From assembly GCA_035653615.1 (NCBI GenBank), contig DASRBN010000011.1, positions 24,013 to 88,012 on the forward strand: DNA of 64,000 nucleotides, in the 5' to 3' direction. The notes under the pieces are model-generated. The model was not told where the DNA came from and did not search any database. It saw only the letters and a list, made by a program, of their open reading frames with translations. A program made the translations under genes and the position numbers. Source of the DNA: Ktedonobacteraceae bacterium (GTDB lineage: Bacteria; Chloroflexota; Ktedonobacteria; Ktedonobacterales; Ktedonobacteraceae). This document shows, piece by piece, positions 17,977 through 26,865 of the stretch (position 1 is its first letter; every line of letters begins with the position of its first letter).

Positions 17977-19143
17977 GTGAATACAACTCTCAACAATCAA
18001 ACCGCTTTAATTGACGATGAAGAACCTGACCGGCTGATTAATATATTACGGTCATGGGGCATCGACTATTTGATGGCTGCCTCTTATACCACAGGGAAGG
18101 CAGATCATCTATCGCCCGTTGAGTTAGTGAAATGCCTGGCGCAATGTAAGTATCCACGTGTCCGTGATGCAAGCATCTCACTCTTCTTATTGCACCCTGA
18201 GTTAGCAGACGCTATCGATGAAGCCTACCGCTCAAGCCCTCTACCAGTTAGCGAGCAGATTGCAGTTTTGACACTGGCCACGCTTTACCTCCAACGATTA
18301 TGGTCATTTCGACTGACGGTAGCGCTTGGACATACTCCTTGTTTCCCTGAGCAGCGTTTCGCACATCTCTGGCAAAGTCGGCATTTACCTCGACCGGTAT
18401 GCAGATATGGACAGCAGGGATTGGAGGCATTGCAGGCAATCGAGCAGCAACGCCGGGGCTTGCCATTGAACTTTATCGGAGATTGGCAAAATCAGCTAGA
18501 TCATCTATTGCTGCAAGAAGAGGCCAAACATCGTTACTATGCTGTTCCTCTCGCGTCATTAGCAATACAGGAGGATGAGGAACAGGAGTGCAACGAAATG
18601 AGTATGCGCCACATGGTCACAAGGGCCGATATCGAGAAGTTTTTGATTGCTTTAGGAAAGACTTTTCGCAAACCCGGACGGCTGTATTTGGCCGGTGGAG
18701 CTTCGCTGGTGCATTTGGGACTCCGATCAGGCTCCACTATGGATATTGGCGTGGTAATAGAGACAACAGACGAAGATAGTATGGTAACTGCTATCCGGCG
18801 CATCGTCGAGCAGATGCAGATCAATATCGAGTTTTCTTCACCAGGAGATTTTATTCCTCTTCCGGCACAATGGGAAGCACATGCACGATATATTGGCCGT
18901 TACGGGTCAATAGAGGCTTTCTACTTTGATTTCTACAGCCTCGCGCTGAGCAAAATTTCGCGAGGAAGTGACCGCGACCTTCTCGATGTCAAACTCCTGG
19001 CACAACAAAAAGTAATCACGCTGGAAGAACTGGACGCCGCATATCATGAAGTCCTGCCCCGTATGGGAAAGCGCCCTTACATTAATCTAAATCCCCAACG
19101 CTTTGCCGAGCGCTATGCGCTTGTGCGCCAGGAGTTACAATAA
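17977..19143 (+). CDS. Nucleotidyltransferase-like protein (DUF6036/AbiEii-like) with an extra N-terminal domain
   Basis: The 388-residue protein has two parts. Residues about 1-200 are helical with no recognised motif. Residues 208-388 resemble DUF6036 / AbiEii-type nucleotidyltransferase folds: LYLAGGASLVHLGLRSGSTMDIGVVIE gives a GGxS..S..MDI pattern, then FYFDFYSLALSKISRGSDRDLLDVKLL. Relatives are found in toxin-antitoxin-like or phage-defence loci. The usual second acidic residue (DxD) reads DIG here, so activity is doubtful. The start is GTG 17977 with AGGAG nearby. A second ATG in frame (18598, residue 208), preceded by AGGAG at 9 nt, could yield the C-terminal domain alone. There is no partner gene next to it. 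The family call is moderate. Confidence 0.65.
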   Translation: MNTTLNNQTALIDDEEPDRLINILRSWGIDYLMAASYTTGKADHLSPVELVKCLAQCKYPRVRDASISLFLLHPELADAIDEAYRSSPLPVSEQIAVLTLATLYLQRLWSFRLTVALGHTPCFPEQRFAHLWQSRHLPRPVCRYGQQGLEALQAIEQQRRGLPLNFIGDWQNQLDHLLLQEEAKHRYYAVPLASLAIQEDEEQECNEMSMRHMVTRADIEKFLIALGKTFRKPGRLYLAGGASLVHLGLRSGSTMDIGVVIETTDEDSMVTAIRRIVEQMQINIEFSSPGDFIPLPAQWEAHARYIGRYGSIEAFYFDFYSLALSKISRGSDRDLLDVKLLAQQKVITLEELDAAYHEVLPRMGKRPYINLNPQRFAERYALVRQELQ

Positions 19144-19200
19144 AATTAGAGGCGACCACAAGGGTGCGCCCTTGAATGATTTTTCCCCACCTTTTTGTCT

Positions 19201-20178
19201 CTACGGCTCCATCACCTGCCTCAAAGCCGTCATTACCTTCTGCACCGACGGCAAGTAATAATCTTCCTGCCCTGGGACGGGAAATGGTGTGTCGTAGCCG
19301 GTAACGCGCCCGACCGGTTTCAAGAGCGAATAAAGGCAGTGTTCGTTGATGACCGCCGTCACTTCAGCACCAACGCCGCCTGCGCGCGGTGCCTCGTGTA
19401 CGATGACAGCGCGGCCCGTCTTCTCGACGGACGAGACAATCGTTTCTTCATCGAGCGGCCAGATCGTTCGCAGGTCGATGACTTCAACGCTGGTACCCAT
19501 TTCTTGCTGCGCCTGTTGCGCGGCCTCCAGGGCAAGCGGTACCATCGCACCATAAGCGAAGAGGCTGGCATCCGAGCCTTCCTGCACGACCTTTGCTTTG
19601 CCGAGTGGCACGGTGTAATATTCCTCCGGCGTCTCCTGGCGGAACGAGCGATAGAGCTTGATGTTTTCGAGGAACAGCACCGGGTCCGGGTCCTGCACAG
19701 CCGAGGCCAGCAGGCCCTTGGCATCGTATGGATTGGAAGGAATGACGATCTTCATGCCGGGAGTCTGTAGAAAGACACCTTCGAGGCTGTCGGAGTGCAA
19801 TTCCGGTGTGCGCACGCCTCCACCGTAGGGAGCGCGCACGACCAGCGGGCAGGTATAAGCCCCGGCGCTGCGAAAACGGATACGCGCCGCCTGCGAAACC
19901 AGCTGGTTCATGCAGACGAAAAGGAAGCCGGCGAATTGTATCTCGGCGATGGGCCGCAGCCCGTAAATAGCCATGCCGACAGAAGTGCCGATGATACCGG
20001 ATTCCGCGAGCGGTGTGTCAAAGACGCGTTCTTCGCCGAATTTCTTTTGCAGGTGTTCGGTGACACGGAACACACCACCATTTGGGCCGATATCCTGTCC
20101 GAGTAGCACGACGCGCTTATCCCGCTCCAATTCGAGCGCGAGCGCAGAGTTCAGCGCCTCAATCATAGTCATTTGCAT
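19201..20178 (-). CDS. 2-oxo acid dehydrogenase E1 component, beta subunit
   Basis: This subunit pairs with E1alpha to decarboxylate a 2-oxo acid with thiamine diphosphate and pass the acyl group to lipoyl-E2. The 325-residue protein has the family pattern MTMIEALNSALALELERD, LLGQDIGPNGGVFRVTEHLQ, FDTPLAESGIIGTSVGMA, RAPYGGGVRTPELHSDSLE and a C-terminal transketolase domain (VIDLRTIWPLDEETI). The start has GAGGTG upstream. It lies 13 bp after E1alpha. The substrate could be pyruvate or branched-chain 2-oxo acids. The operon with leuC/leuD favours the latter, but that is inference. No E2 or E3 gene is in the window. Confidence 0.92.
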   Translation of the reverse strand: MQMTMIEALNSALALELERDKRVVLLGQDIGPNGGVFRVTEHLQKKFGEERVFDTPLAESGIIGTSVGMAIYGLRPIAEIQFAGFLFVCMNQLVSQAARIRFRSAGAYTCPLVVRAPYGGGVRTPELHSDSLEGVFLQTPGMKIVIPSNPYDAKGLLASAVQDPDPVLFLENIKLYRSFRQETPEEYYTVPLGKAKVVQEGSDASLFAYGAMVPLALEAAQQAQQEMGTSVEVIDLRTIWPLDEETIVSSVEKTGRAVIVHEAPRAGGVGAEVTAVINEHCLYSLLKPVGRVTGYDTPFPVPGQEDYYLPSVQKVMTALRQVMEP

Positions 20179-20191
20179 GGGAGTTTCACCT

Positions 20192-21253
20192 CTATTTTAT
20201 ATAGCGTAAGAGATCGGCCCGTTCCTCTTGCAGGCGCGGGGGAAGTTCGGCCATGGTGTAGTCGAAGAAGCTGTCAGGGCGCATGGGTGGTGTGGCTTCG
20301 GCCTCCCGCACGGCTTCGTTGATCTCTTCTTCCAGGTCTGTGACGATTTGCTGCACCTGTTCCTCTGTCAGCAGGCCGCGCCGGATGAGAAAACGCTGGA
20401 AACGCGCGATAGGGTCTTTGGCACGCCAGGCCTCGACCTCGGCAGGGTCACGATAGCGCGTTGGATCGTCGGCGGTAGTGTGCGCGCCAATGCGATAGGT
20501 GAGTGTTTCTACCAGCGTTGGCCCCTCTCCAGCGCGAGCGCGTTCGACGGCCTGCTGCATCACATCATAGACGGCGAGGATATCGTTGCCGTCCACCAGT
20601 ACGGAAGGGACGCCGAAACCGGCCCCACGCGCGGCCAGATATTGCGCGGCGCTCTGCTTATGCCGGGGAACGCTGATAGCCCAGCCGTTATTCTGCACGA
20701 CCAGCACAACGGGCGCACGAAAGACGCCCGCGAAGTTCAGCGCCTCGTTGAAATCGCCCTCGGATGTAGCCCCATCGCCGCATACACCCACCGCTACCGC
20801 CGGGTCGCCCGCTATTTTGGCGGCCATTGCCAGACCAACAGCATGCAGCATCTGGGTGCCGATCACAATTTGAATGGGCAGGCAATGCGTCTCGCCCGGC
20901 CAGTTTTCAGGCGTGAAGCCGCGAAACGAGTAAGCGACCGTGGCTATAGGAACGCCCTTGACAAATAACGAGGCGATTTCGCGGTAAGAGGTGGCCAGCC
21001 AGTCCTGCGTTTGCAGAGGCGCGGCCAGTCCGACCGCCGTGGCCTCCTGCCCAACCAATGAGCCAAAGGTGGTAGCGCGCCCCTGCCGCTGCATGGCGAT
21101 GATTTTATTGGAAAAGAGGCGACCAAGCTGCATATAGCGGTAGAGCGCCAGCATGCGTTCATCGCTCAGGTCGGGTATTGCTCCCACCACGTTTCCATCG
21201 GGATCGAGGATCTGATAGGGAACGAGGCCAGGGTCAATTTGTTGTATGGTCAT
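20192..21253 (-). CDS. 2-oxo acid dehydrogenase E1 component, alpha subunit
   Basis: This is the thiamine-diphosphate-binding partner of the next gene. The 353-residue protein has GRATTFGSLVGQEATAVGLA, the TPP motif GDGATSEGDFNEALNFA ending in VVQNNGWAIS, and the phosphorylation-loop-like YRIGAHTTADDPTRYRDPAE. ATG 21253 is chosen because AAGGAG precedes it. The GTG two codons upstream would sit on that site. Only 9 bp separate it from leuD, which implies co-transcription. YRIGAHTTADDPTRYR is shared by pyruvate and branched-chain enzymes, so the substrate is open. Confidence 0.92.
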   Translation of the reverse strand: MTIQQIDPGLVPYQILDPDGNVVGAIPDLSDERMLALYRYMQLGRLFSNKIIAMQRQGRATTFGSLVGQEATAVGLAAPLQTQDWLATSYREIASLFVKGVPIATVAYSFRGFTPENWPGETHCLPIQIVIGTQMLHAVGLAMAAKIAGDPAVAVGVCGDGATSEGDFNEALNFAGVFRAPVVLVVQNNGWAISVPRHKQSAAQYLAARGAGFGVPSVLVDGNDILAVYDVMQQAVERARAGEGPTLVETLTYRIGAHTTADDPTRYRDPAEVEAWRAKDPIARFQRFLIRRGLLTEEQVQQIVTDLEEEINEAVREAEATPPMRPDSFFDYTMAELPPRLQEERADLLRYIK

Positions 21254-21262
21254 GCTCACTCC

Positions 21263-21883
21263 TTAAGAGGCAAACACCCAGGGAGCCTCTTGTTTCCTTT
21301 TCGCTTCGTAGGCCGCGATCTCATCCTGGTGGCTCAGCACCCAGCCGATATTGTCCAGGCCTTGCAGCAATGCGTTTTTGCGGAAATTGTCGATCTCGAA
21401 GTGCAATTCGCGCCCGCCCGGTGTGGTAATCGTCTGGGAGGCAAGATCAACATGCAGGCTATAGCCCTCGGTTGCCTCGACCTCGGCAAAGAGCTCCTGG
21501 ACAATGGCTTCGTCCAATGTGACGGGCAGGATGCCGTTGTTAAAGCAGTTGTTGTAGAAGATATCGGCAAAGCTGGGCGCGATGATGCAGCGGAAGCCAT
21601 AATCGCGAATAGCCCAGGGAGCATGCTCGCGCGATGAACCGCAGCCGAAATTATCGCCTGTCAGCAAAATAGTGGCACCCTGGTAGCGTGTCTGGTTCAG
21701 CGGAAAATCAGGATTGGGTACTTTGGAATCTTTATCGAGGTAGCGCCAGTTGGCGAAGAGGACATTTTCAAACCCGCTGCGCCGGATGGTTTTGAGGAAA
21801 CGAGCGGGAGTTATTTCATCGGTGTTGACGTTGACGCGATCAAGCGGCACAACAAGGCCTGTGAATGGTTTGTATGGTTCCAT
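21263..21883 (-). CDS. leuD: 3-isopropylmalate dehydratase small subunit
   Basis: LeuD with LeuC isomerises 2-isopropylmalate to 3-isopropylmalate in leucine synthesis. The 206-residue protein has [40 protein letters not shown] (substrate-binding loop) and [17 protein letters not shown], as in LeuD. Its length is normal. It is separated from leuC by a 221-bp gap containing a palindromic repeat and is followed after 9 bp by the E1alpha gene. Confidence 0.96.
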   Translation of the reverse strand: MEPYKPFTGLVVPLDRVNVNTDEITPARFLKTIRRSGFENVLFANWRYLDKDSKVPNPDFPLNQTRYQGATILLTGDNFGCGSSREHAPWAIRDYGFRCIIAPSFADIFYNNCFNNGILPVTLDEAIVQELFAEVEATEGYSLHVDLASQTITTPGGRELHFEIDNFRKNALLQGLDNIGWVLSHQDEIAAYEAKRKQEAPWVFAS

Positions 21884-21936
21884 ATTTTTTCACCCCTTTG
21901 TGATCATTTGATGGAGTTATAAATCAAACCGGCACC

Positions 21937-22053
21937 GGGGCCGATCAATCGGCGCTGCCCGCGATAAATCGGGGCCTACGGCTGTGCCGTAGGGGCCGGG
22001 CAGTCCTGCCTGGGGGACAGGCGTACCGCGCCCATCGCCGATTGATCGGCCCC
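21937..22053. repeat. Inverted repeat inserted between leuC and leuD
   Basis: Perfect 18-bp outer arms, GGGGCCGATCAATCGGCG (21937-21954) and its complement (22036-22053), enclose smaller GC-rich hairpins including CTACGGC..GCCGTAG. A related GGGCCGATAAATCGGC segment occurs near 53.54 kb. It looks like a dispersed non-coding element that landed inside the leuCD transcript. Confidence 0.75.
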
Positions 22054-22104
22054 ACGCGGTTGACCGGCTCATTTACTACTCCCATCATTATGCCCTTATA
22101 ACAT

Positions 22105-23529
22105 TTATTGCCAATCTCGAATATCGACGAAGTGGCCGGCGACGGCAGCGGCGGCAGCCATGGCGGGACTGACAAGATGTGTACGCCCACCACGTCCCTG
22201 GCGGCCCTCGAAGTTGCGGTTGCTGGTCGAGGCGCAGCGCTCGCCCTCGGAAAGCTGGTCGCCGTTCATGGCGATACACATGCTGCATCCCGACTCGCGC
22301 CACTCAAAGCCTGCTTCGCGGAAGATATCGGCCAGGCCCTCTTCCTCGGCCATGCGGCGCACCTGCATTGAGCCTGGCACGACCATGGCGCGAATGTTGG
22401 GCGCGACATGCTTGCCCTTGACGTACTGCGCGGCCATGCGCAAATCTTCCAGGCGCGAATTGGTACAGGAGCCGATGAAGACGGTGTTCAAGGGAATTTC
22501 GGTGATCTTCTGGCCCGGTTTCAGATCCATGTATTGCAGGGCGCGTTCGTAGGCCTTGCGTTTTTCGGGGTCTTGCACCTGCGCGGGATCAGGCACGACG
22601 CCGGTGACATCTACCACCATGCCAGGATTGACGCCCCACGTGACCTGTGGAGCCAGGTCCTCAATATGTACCTCGTGGACGGCATCGAACTTCGCGCCGG
22701 GGTCGCTTGGGAGCTGTCGCCATGCCTCGACTGCCCGCTCGAACATCTCCCCCTGGGGAGCGAACGGACGGCCCTTAATATAGGCAAATGTGGTTTCATC
22801 CGGGGCGACCATGCCTGCACGTGCGCCTGCCTCAATTGCCATATTGCAGAGGGTCATGCGCCCCTCCATCGAGAGGCTGCGTATGGCCGAGCCGCTGAAT
22901 TCGATCACATGGCCGGTGCCAACGCCCGTGCCGAGTTTGCCGATGATCGCCAGCGCCAGGTCTTTAGCGGTGACGCCGGGCCCCAGCGTACCTTCGACGC
23001 GAATATTCATGGTTTTGGGGCGACTCTGCAAGAGGCATTGCGTCGCCAGCACCTGCTCGATCTCGCTGGTTCCGATGCCGAAGGCTAGCGCGCCGACCGC
23101 GCCATGCGTCGAGGTATGCGAGTCGCCGCACACGATGGTCATGCCGGGAAGCGTGATGCCCTGTTCCGGCCCGATGATATGCACGATACCCTGGCGCATA
23201 TCGCCCATATCAAATAGCGTGAGGCCGAAATCGCGCGCGTTTTGCTCCATCGTGGTGATAACTTCGGTACTCGCTCTATCGACGACATCTAGCATGCGCC
23301 GTCCGGGTACCGTGGGTACGTTGTGATCGAGTACGGCAATGGTGGCATCGGGTCTACGCACCGGAAGATGATTCATGCGCAAACCGGCGAAGGCCTGCGG
23401 CGAGGTGGCTTCATGCACGAGATGGCGGTCGATGTACAGGATGGTGGATTCGCCTGGAACGTCACGAACGACGTGCGCGTCCCAGATTTTTTCAAACATT
23501 GTCTTTGGCCGGGAGCCATTTTCGTCCAT
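22105..23529 (-). CDS. leuC: 3-isopropylmalate dehydratase large subunit
   Basis: LeuC is the [4Fe-4S] aconitase-family subunit of isopropylmalate isomerase. The 474-residue protein has [10 protein letters not shown] near the start, [21 protein letters not shown], the cluster cysteine in [13 protein letters not shown] and the [10 protein letters not shown] pair near the end, plus [21 protein letters not shown] (broken across the motif). The start at 23529 has AAGGA upstream. It is the first gene of leuC-leuD-E1alpha-E1beta. Length and motifs are normal. Confidence 0.96.
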   Translation of the reverse strand: MDENGSRPKTMFEKIWDAHVVRDVPGESTILYIDRHLVHEATSPQAFAGLRMNHLPVRRPDATIAVLDHNVPTVPGRRMLDVVDRASTEVITTMEQNARDFGLTLFDMGDMRQGIVHIIGPEQGITLPGMTIVCGDSHTSTHGAVGALAFGIGTSEIEQVLATQCLLQSRPKTMNIRVEGTLGPGVTAKDLALAIIGKLGTGVGTGHVIEFSGSAIRSLSMEGRMTLCNMAIEAGARAGMVAPDETTFAYIKGRPFAPQGEMFERAVEAWRQLPSDPGAKFDAVHEVHIEDLAPQVTWGVNPGMVVDVTGVVPDPAQVQDPEKRKAYERALQYMDLKPGQKITEIPLNTVFIGSCTNSRLEDLRMAAQYVKGKHVAPNIRAMVVPGSMQVRRMAEEEGLADIFREAGFEWRESGCSMCIAMNGDQLSEGERCASTSNRNFEGRQGRGGRTHLVSPAMAAAAAVAGHFVDIRDWQ

Positions 23530-23646
23530 AGATTCAGTCCTTCTAGAGTGCTTGGGGAACTCCTCATTGAGCTTGTTGTCTTTATTATGTCACATTCTGG
23601 AAGGATTGTGGGCCTGTATCTTTTAGGGGGATAGTGCAGCCGGGCA

Positions 23647-23673
23647 AGCAGCAGAGCTTCTTACTCTGCTGCT
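23647..23673. terminator. Hairpin at the end of the WD40 gene
   Basis: Perfect 10-bp arms AGCAGCAGAG and CTCTGCTGCT enclose a 7-nt loop, just past the stop of the minus-strand gene. No U-tract is seen, so terminator function is tentative. Confidence 0.4.
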
Positions 23674-23677
23674 ATGC

Positions 23678-25567
23678 TTAGCGACCGCGCCATACGATTA
23701 TATCGGTTCCACTAGATGAGACTATCCACTCGCCGGGTCCCAATTGTACCTTTGGCGAAATCCATTTAACGGTTGTCACATTCGCATGATGTCCTTTAAA
23801 TGCAAACAACTGATTATGATTGAGTCCGTAAATTTGAATAACCTGATCATCTCCGCCGGATGCAATGTAAAGGCTATCATCCGAGAATCCTAGATCGGTC
23901 ACCGGCCCATTATGGTTGTATGGGAACAAAAGGTAGAACTGCTGAGCATTTCTCACCTGCACAGATTTGTTTTCACTGCCAATTCCGATATAGCGCCCAT
24001 CAGGCGAGAATGCAACAGCCGAGATGGGTTGATCAAAATCCTTCCCTGTTGTCGCTATCAGTTGCCCTGTCTCAACATTCCAAACCTGAGCTGTCATGTC
24101 CTCAGAGCCGGAAAGAGCTGTTTTACCGTCTGGTGAGAGGGTAACGCAAGTGACAGTGTCGCTATGGCCCTTATAAACAAGCGGTTGCTTGAGGAATCCT
24201 TTCCGCAGCACGTCTCTATAAACCAGCACGTAGCAGCCTGATGTTACCACGAAATCTCCACGAGAACTCCAGGCGATCTTGCTTGCCGAAGGAAAGATGG
24301 GGTGGTAGTCACGACCTTTAATGGGTGTATATTCATCCCCTTGAAGTTGCCAGAGTCTCACAAGCCCATTCTGGCCTAGAGTGGCGAACGTTTGTCCATC
24401 AGGCGCCCACGCAGCAGAGGCGACCGGCACACCTTCATAGCGGAGAGAGTCGTCCAGTATCAATTCCTGCGAATCTATCTTCGAGACAATCACGCGGCCG
24501 CTTTCATCCGTTGATAGCAACTTTGATCCATCTGGAGACGGCAATGCAACTTTTACTCGCGCTTCATGTTGGTTGAAAATGTAGCGTTCAGTTCCGACTT
24601 GACTGCTCACCTGATATTTTTTCTTCGGCTTTCCAGCTCCTTGCAAAAGGTTTCCCAGGTTGTCGAATAGGACAGCCAGGAAAAGAAGACTTATCATCAC
24701 CATAAGGGCGATTGCCGTCCTGCGAGTCATAGGCTTTCCCGCGACGGCCTTGATGAACGCCGCAGTCTCAGCAAGTGTATCTACCCGAGGCGGCCCAGGA
24801 ATCATTTCTCGATAAGCCTGCTCGAACCTATCCCGGAATTTCTCTATTGAGGGCCGCTCGGCAGGATCTTTCGCGAGCGCCTCGCGGAATAGAGGGTGAA
24901 ATTGCGGTGGCAGGTCTGTCAGGTCAGGCTCTTCCCAACGATGTTGCCAGCGAATCCTGGCATAAGTTGTTTCTGTCTCGCCAAATATACCATGTCCAGA
25001 GTAAAGCTTATAAAGGGTTGCAGCCAGCATGTACACATCCGAGGCAGTGTCGGGCTTTCCCAAATCAGGATGATCTACTTCAGGTGGCAAGAAGAGGAAA
25101 GATCTCAGGTCATAGGATTCAAGGGAGAACATCCCCAAAAACCATCTGCCAAAAGTATATATTGGCCCCACTGTACCTGCCTGAGTTGCTTCAGGCGGCT
25201 TCTGTAGAAAAATGTTGCCCGGCCGGATATCGAGAATAGGTATCCCAATCTGATGAGTAGCTCTTAATAGAGCTGACAGCTGTTTTACACAATCAAGCAG
25301 GTCGATGTCTGACATTTGTACGTTTTGCCGGCAAAACTCTTCATGGAGCGAAAGACCTGGGGATTTAAACCAGATAATTGTATATGCACATATGGAACTC
25401 TCTGTAAGAGGATGTAGTAGTTTTTCATCGTACTGGTAGATTCTTGGAAGCTCTGGATGATCTTCCGTTAAAAGATTCCACTCCTTAATGCGCCGGAGCA
25501 GTTCTTCCCGTTCTGCATCACTCCGTACTACGATCTCTTCTTTCAAAAACTGTAAAGGAGCATCCAT
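23678..25567 (-). CDS. Pseudokinase-like / transmembrane / WD40-repeat protein
   Basis: The 629-residue protein joins three parts. Residues 1-265 look like a Ser/Thr protein-kinase C-lobe. ILDIRPGNIFL matches the HxDxxxxN catalytic loop, DTASDVYMLAATLYKL matches helix F, and DPAERPSIEKFRDRF matches the end. No Gly-rich loop or VAIK-type lysine is seen at the N-terminus, and the DFG position reads TFG, so it is probably a pseudokinase. One membrane helix follows (about 288-310). The rest is a set of about six WD40-like blades (for example DGKTALSGSEDMTAQVWNV), presumably outside the membrane. It lies 212 bp downstream of the HEAT gene on the same strand. A role in signalling or scaffolding is inference. 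Confidence 0.8.
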   Translation of the reverse strand: MDAPLQFLKEEIVVRSDAEREELLRRIKEWNLLTEDHPELPRIYQYDEKLLHPLTESSICAYTIIWFKSPGLSLHEEFCRQNVQMSDIDLLDCVKQLSALLRATHQIGIPILDIRPGNIFLQKPPEATQAGTVGPIYTFGRWFLGMFSLESYDLRSFLFLPPEVDHPDLGKPDTASDVYMLAATLYKLYSGHGIFGETETTYARIRWQHRWEEPDLTDLPPQFHPLFREALAKDPAERPSIEKFRDRFEQAYREMIPGPPRVDTLAETAAFIKAVAGKPMTRRTAIALMVMISLLFLAVLFDNLGNLLQGAGKPKKKYQVSSQVGTERYIFNQHEARVKVALPSPDGSKLLSTDESGRVIVSKIDSQELILDDSLRYEGVPVASAAWAPDGQTFATLGQNGLVRLWQLQGDEYTPIKGRDYHPIFPSASKIAWSSRGDFVVTSGCYVLVYRDVLRKGFLKQPLVYKGHSDTVTCVTLSPDGKTALSGSEDMTAQVWNVETGQLIATTGKDFDQPISAVAFSPDGRYIGIGSENKSVQVRNAQQFYLLFPYNHNGPVTDLGFSDDSLYIASGGDDQVIQIYGLNHNQLFAFKGHHANVTTVKWISPKVQLGPGEWIVSSSGTDIIVWRGR

Positions 25568-25779
25568 ACTTTCCTTCTCCTACACGGTCTTTCACCTACT
25601 CGATAGCAATACTATTTCCTGACTGGTTTGGAATTGATGTTCCAATAAAACTACCAACTTCAATCTCATGCATACATGACAATTTGATGGAGTCGCGAGA
25701 TGTATTACATGATACCCTGCTAAGAGAGACGCATGGCTCACCATTCCTTCAAATAAGTCTGGGGAGAGAACAGGTCATC

Positions 25780-26865
25780 TTATACATTGTCTCTATTCTC
25801 ATCGCGCGGGATCGATCGGCGCCTCCTCCTGTGTTGCGAAATGTCTGTAATATTCTCTCTCCTTGCTTCTGGTTCAGGATTGGGATGAAGAGCATCGTAC
25901 AGCATTGAGGCAGCTGCGCGAATAGACTCATCTTCATGATGCAAAAAGCGATTCAGCAACCTTTCTCCGACAGGCATACGAAGTTCTGCCATGGCTTCTA
26001 AAGCGGACTGGAGCAGCTTGTTACTTGCTTGAGGAGCGCGAAGAATATCCTGCAAAGCTGCCAGCATTTCTTTCTCGTGATCCTTCAGTTCGCCGACCAC
26101 CCGTGCTGCCCGGCGCTGTTTCTCGCTGTCGCCCGACCGCAGGTCTGCAAGCAGGCGCTCAGTTGGAATATATTTGCGCAAGACGAGCAGGGCGGCTTGA
26201 CGTACAAAATCGTCATCATCGTAGAGCATCGTATCGAGTCGCTCGCGTTGTTGTGGTTCCAGGCGCTGAATCAGCGTGCCAAGGGCGAGAACGGCAGCTT
26301 CACGTACCTGCCAATGTTTATCCTGCAAGGCGTTCACAAGTAATGCAACAGGAACCTGGTCACCCAATGAAGCGAGCAGGTGAACAATCCACATGCGCTC
26401 CCATTCGTCCACATCCTCGTTTTTGAGCTTGTTCTCCAGGTCGTTTAAGATCTCTTTGAGTAATCGTCGAGCGCCATAGCTCGTCAAGGCCTCTAACGCA
26501 GCCAGACGTATTTGTGGCTCATCATCATAAAGCGCGTCTACAAAAGGCTTGAGTGGGACAAGACCTGGATCACGTTTTTCTAACGCAAGCAGTCCACGCA
26601 GCGCCGCTATACGTATAGCCTTGTTAGGATGATTAAGAAAGGAAGAGATGGGCCCTAAAGCATTATTACCTCCATGTTCTATATTCCATTCTATCTCGCG
26701 AATCCGTTGTTGCCACTCTTCCGCCCCCTTGCTACTCAATCCTAATCTGGAAAGAATCTTTGACTCTAAATCAGGGGACGATGCTACAGGTTCCATGCCC
26801 GGTTGTTGCCGTTCGTGATTGCGATCTTCCGGCGAATCGCCGTGTCTGGAATGCCTCTCACTCAT
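25780..26865 (-). CDS. HEAT-repeat protein
   Basis: The 361-residue soluble protein has an N-terminal polar region (about 1-40) and then a run of alpha-helical HEAT-like repeats. Examples are NKAIRIAALRGLLALEKRD, EPQIRLAALEALTSYGA, HWQVREAAVLALGTLI and DFVRQAALLVLRKYI. It ends in an Arg-rich tail (QHRRRRRSIPRDENRDNV). HEAT arrays bind other proteins; no enzymatic motif is visible. ATG 26865 has AAAGGAG upstream and overlaps the sigma-factor stop by 8 nt (ATGAGTGA), indicating translational coupling. A role as partner or anti-sigma-like regulator of the upstream gene is a guess from that coupling. Confidence 0.85.
   Translation of the reverse strand: MSERHSRHGDSPEDRNHERQQPGMEPVASSPDLESKILSRLGLSSKGAEEWQQRIREIEWNIEHGGNNALGPISSFLNHPNKAIRIAALRGLLALEKRDPGLVPLKPFVDALYDDEPQIRLAALEALTSYGARRLLKEILNDLENKLKNEDVDEWERMWIVHLLASLGDQVPVALLVNALQDKHWQVREAAVLALGTLIQRLEPQQRERLDTMLYDDDDFVRQAALLVLRKYIPTERLLADLRSGDSEKQRRAARVVGELKDHEKEMLAALQDILRAPQASNKLLQSALEAMAELRMPVGERLLNRFLHHEDESIRAAASMLYDALHPNPEPEARRENITDISQHRRRRRSIPRDENRDNV

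Noticed and set aside
20228..20968. 246-codon plus-strand frame
   Set aside because: It is antisense to the E1alpha gene, which carries the complete TPP motif.
22155..23088. Plus-strand frames over leuC
   Set aside because: They are shadows of leuC codons; leuC has its cluster cysteines in order.
24775..25239. 154-codon plus-strand frame
   Set aside because: It is antisense to the kinase-like/WD40 gene and lacks motifs or a ribosome site.
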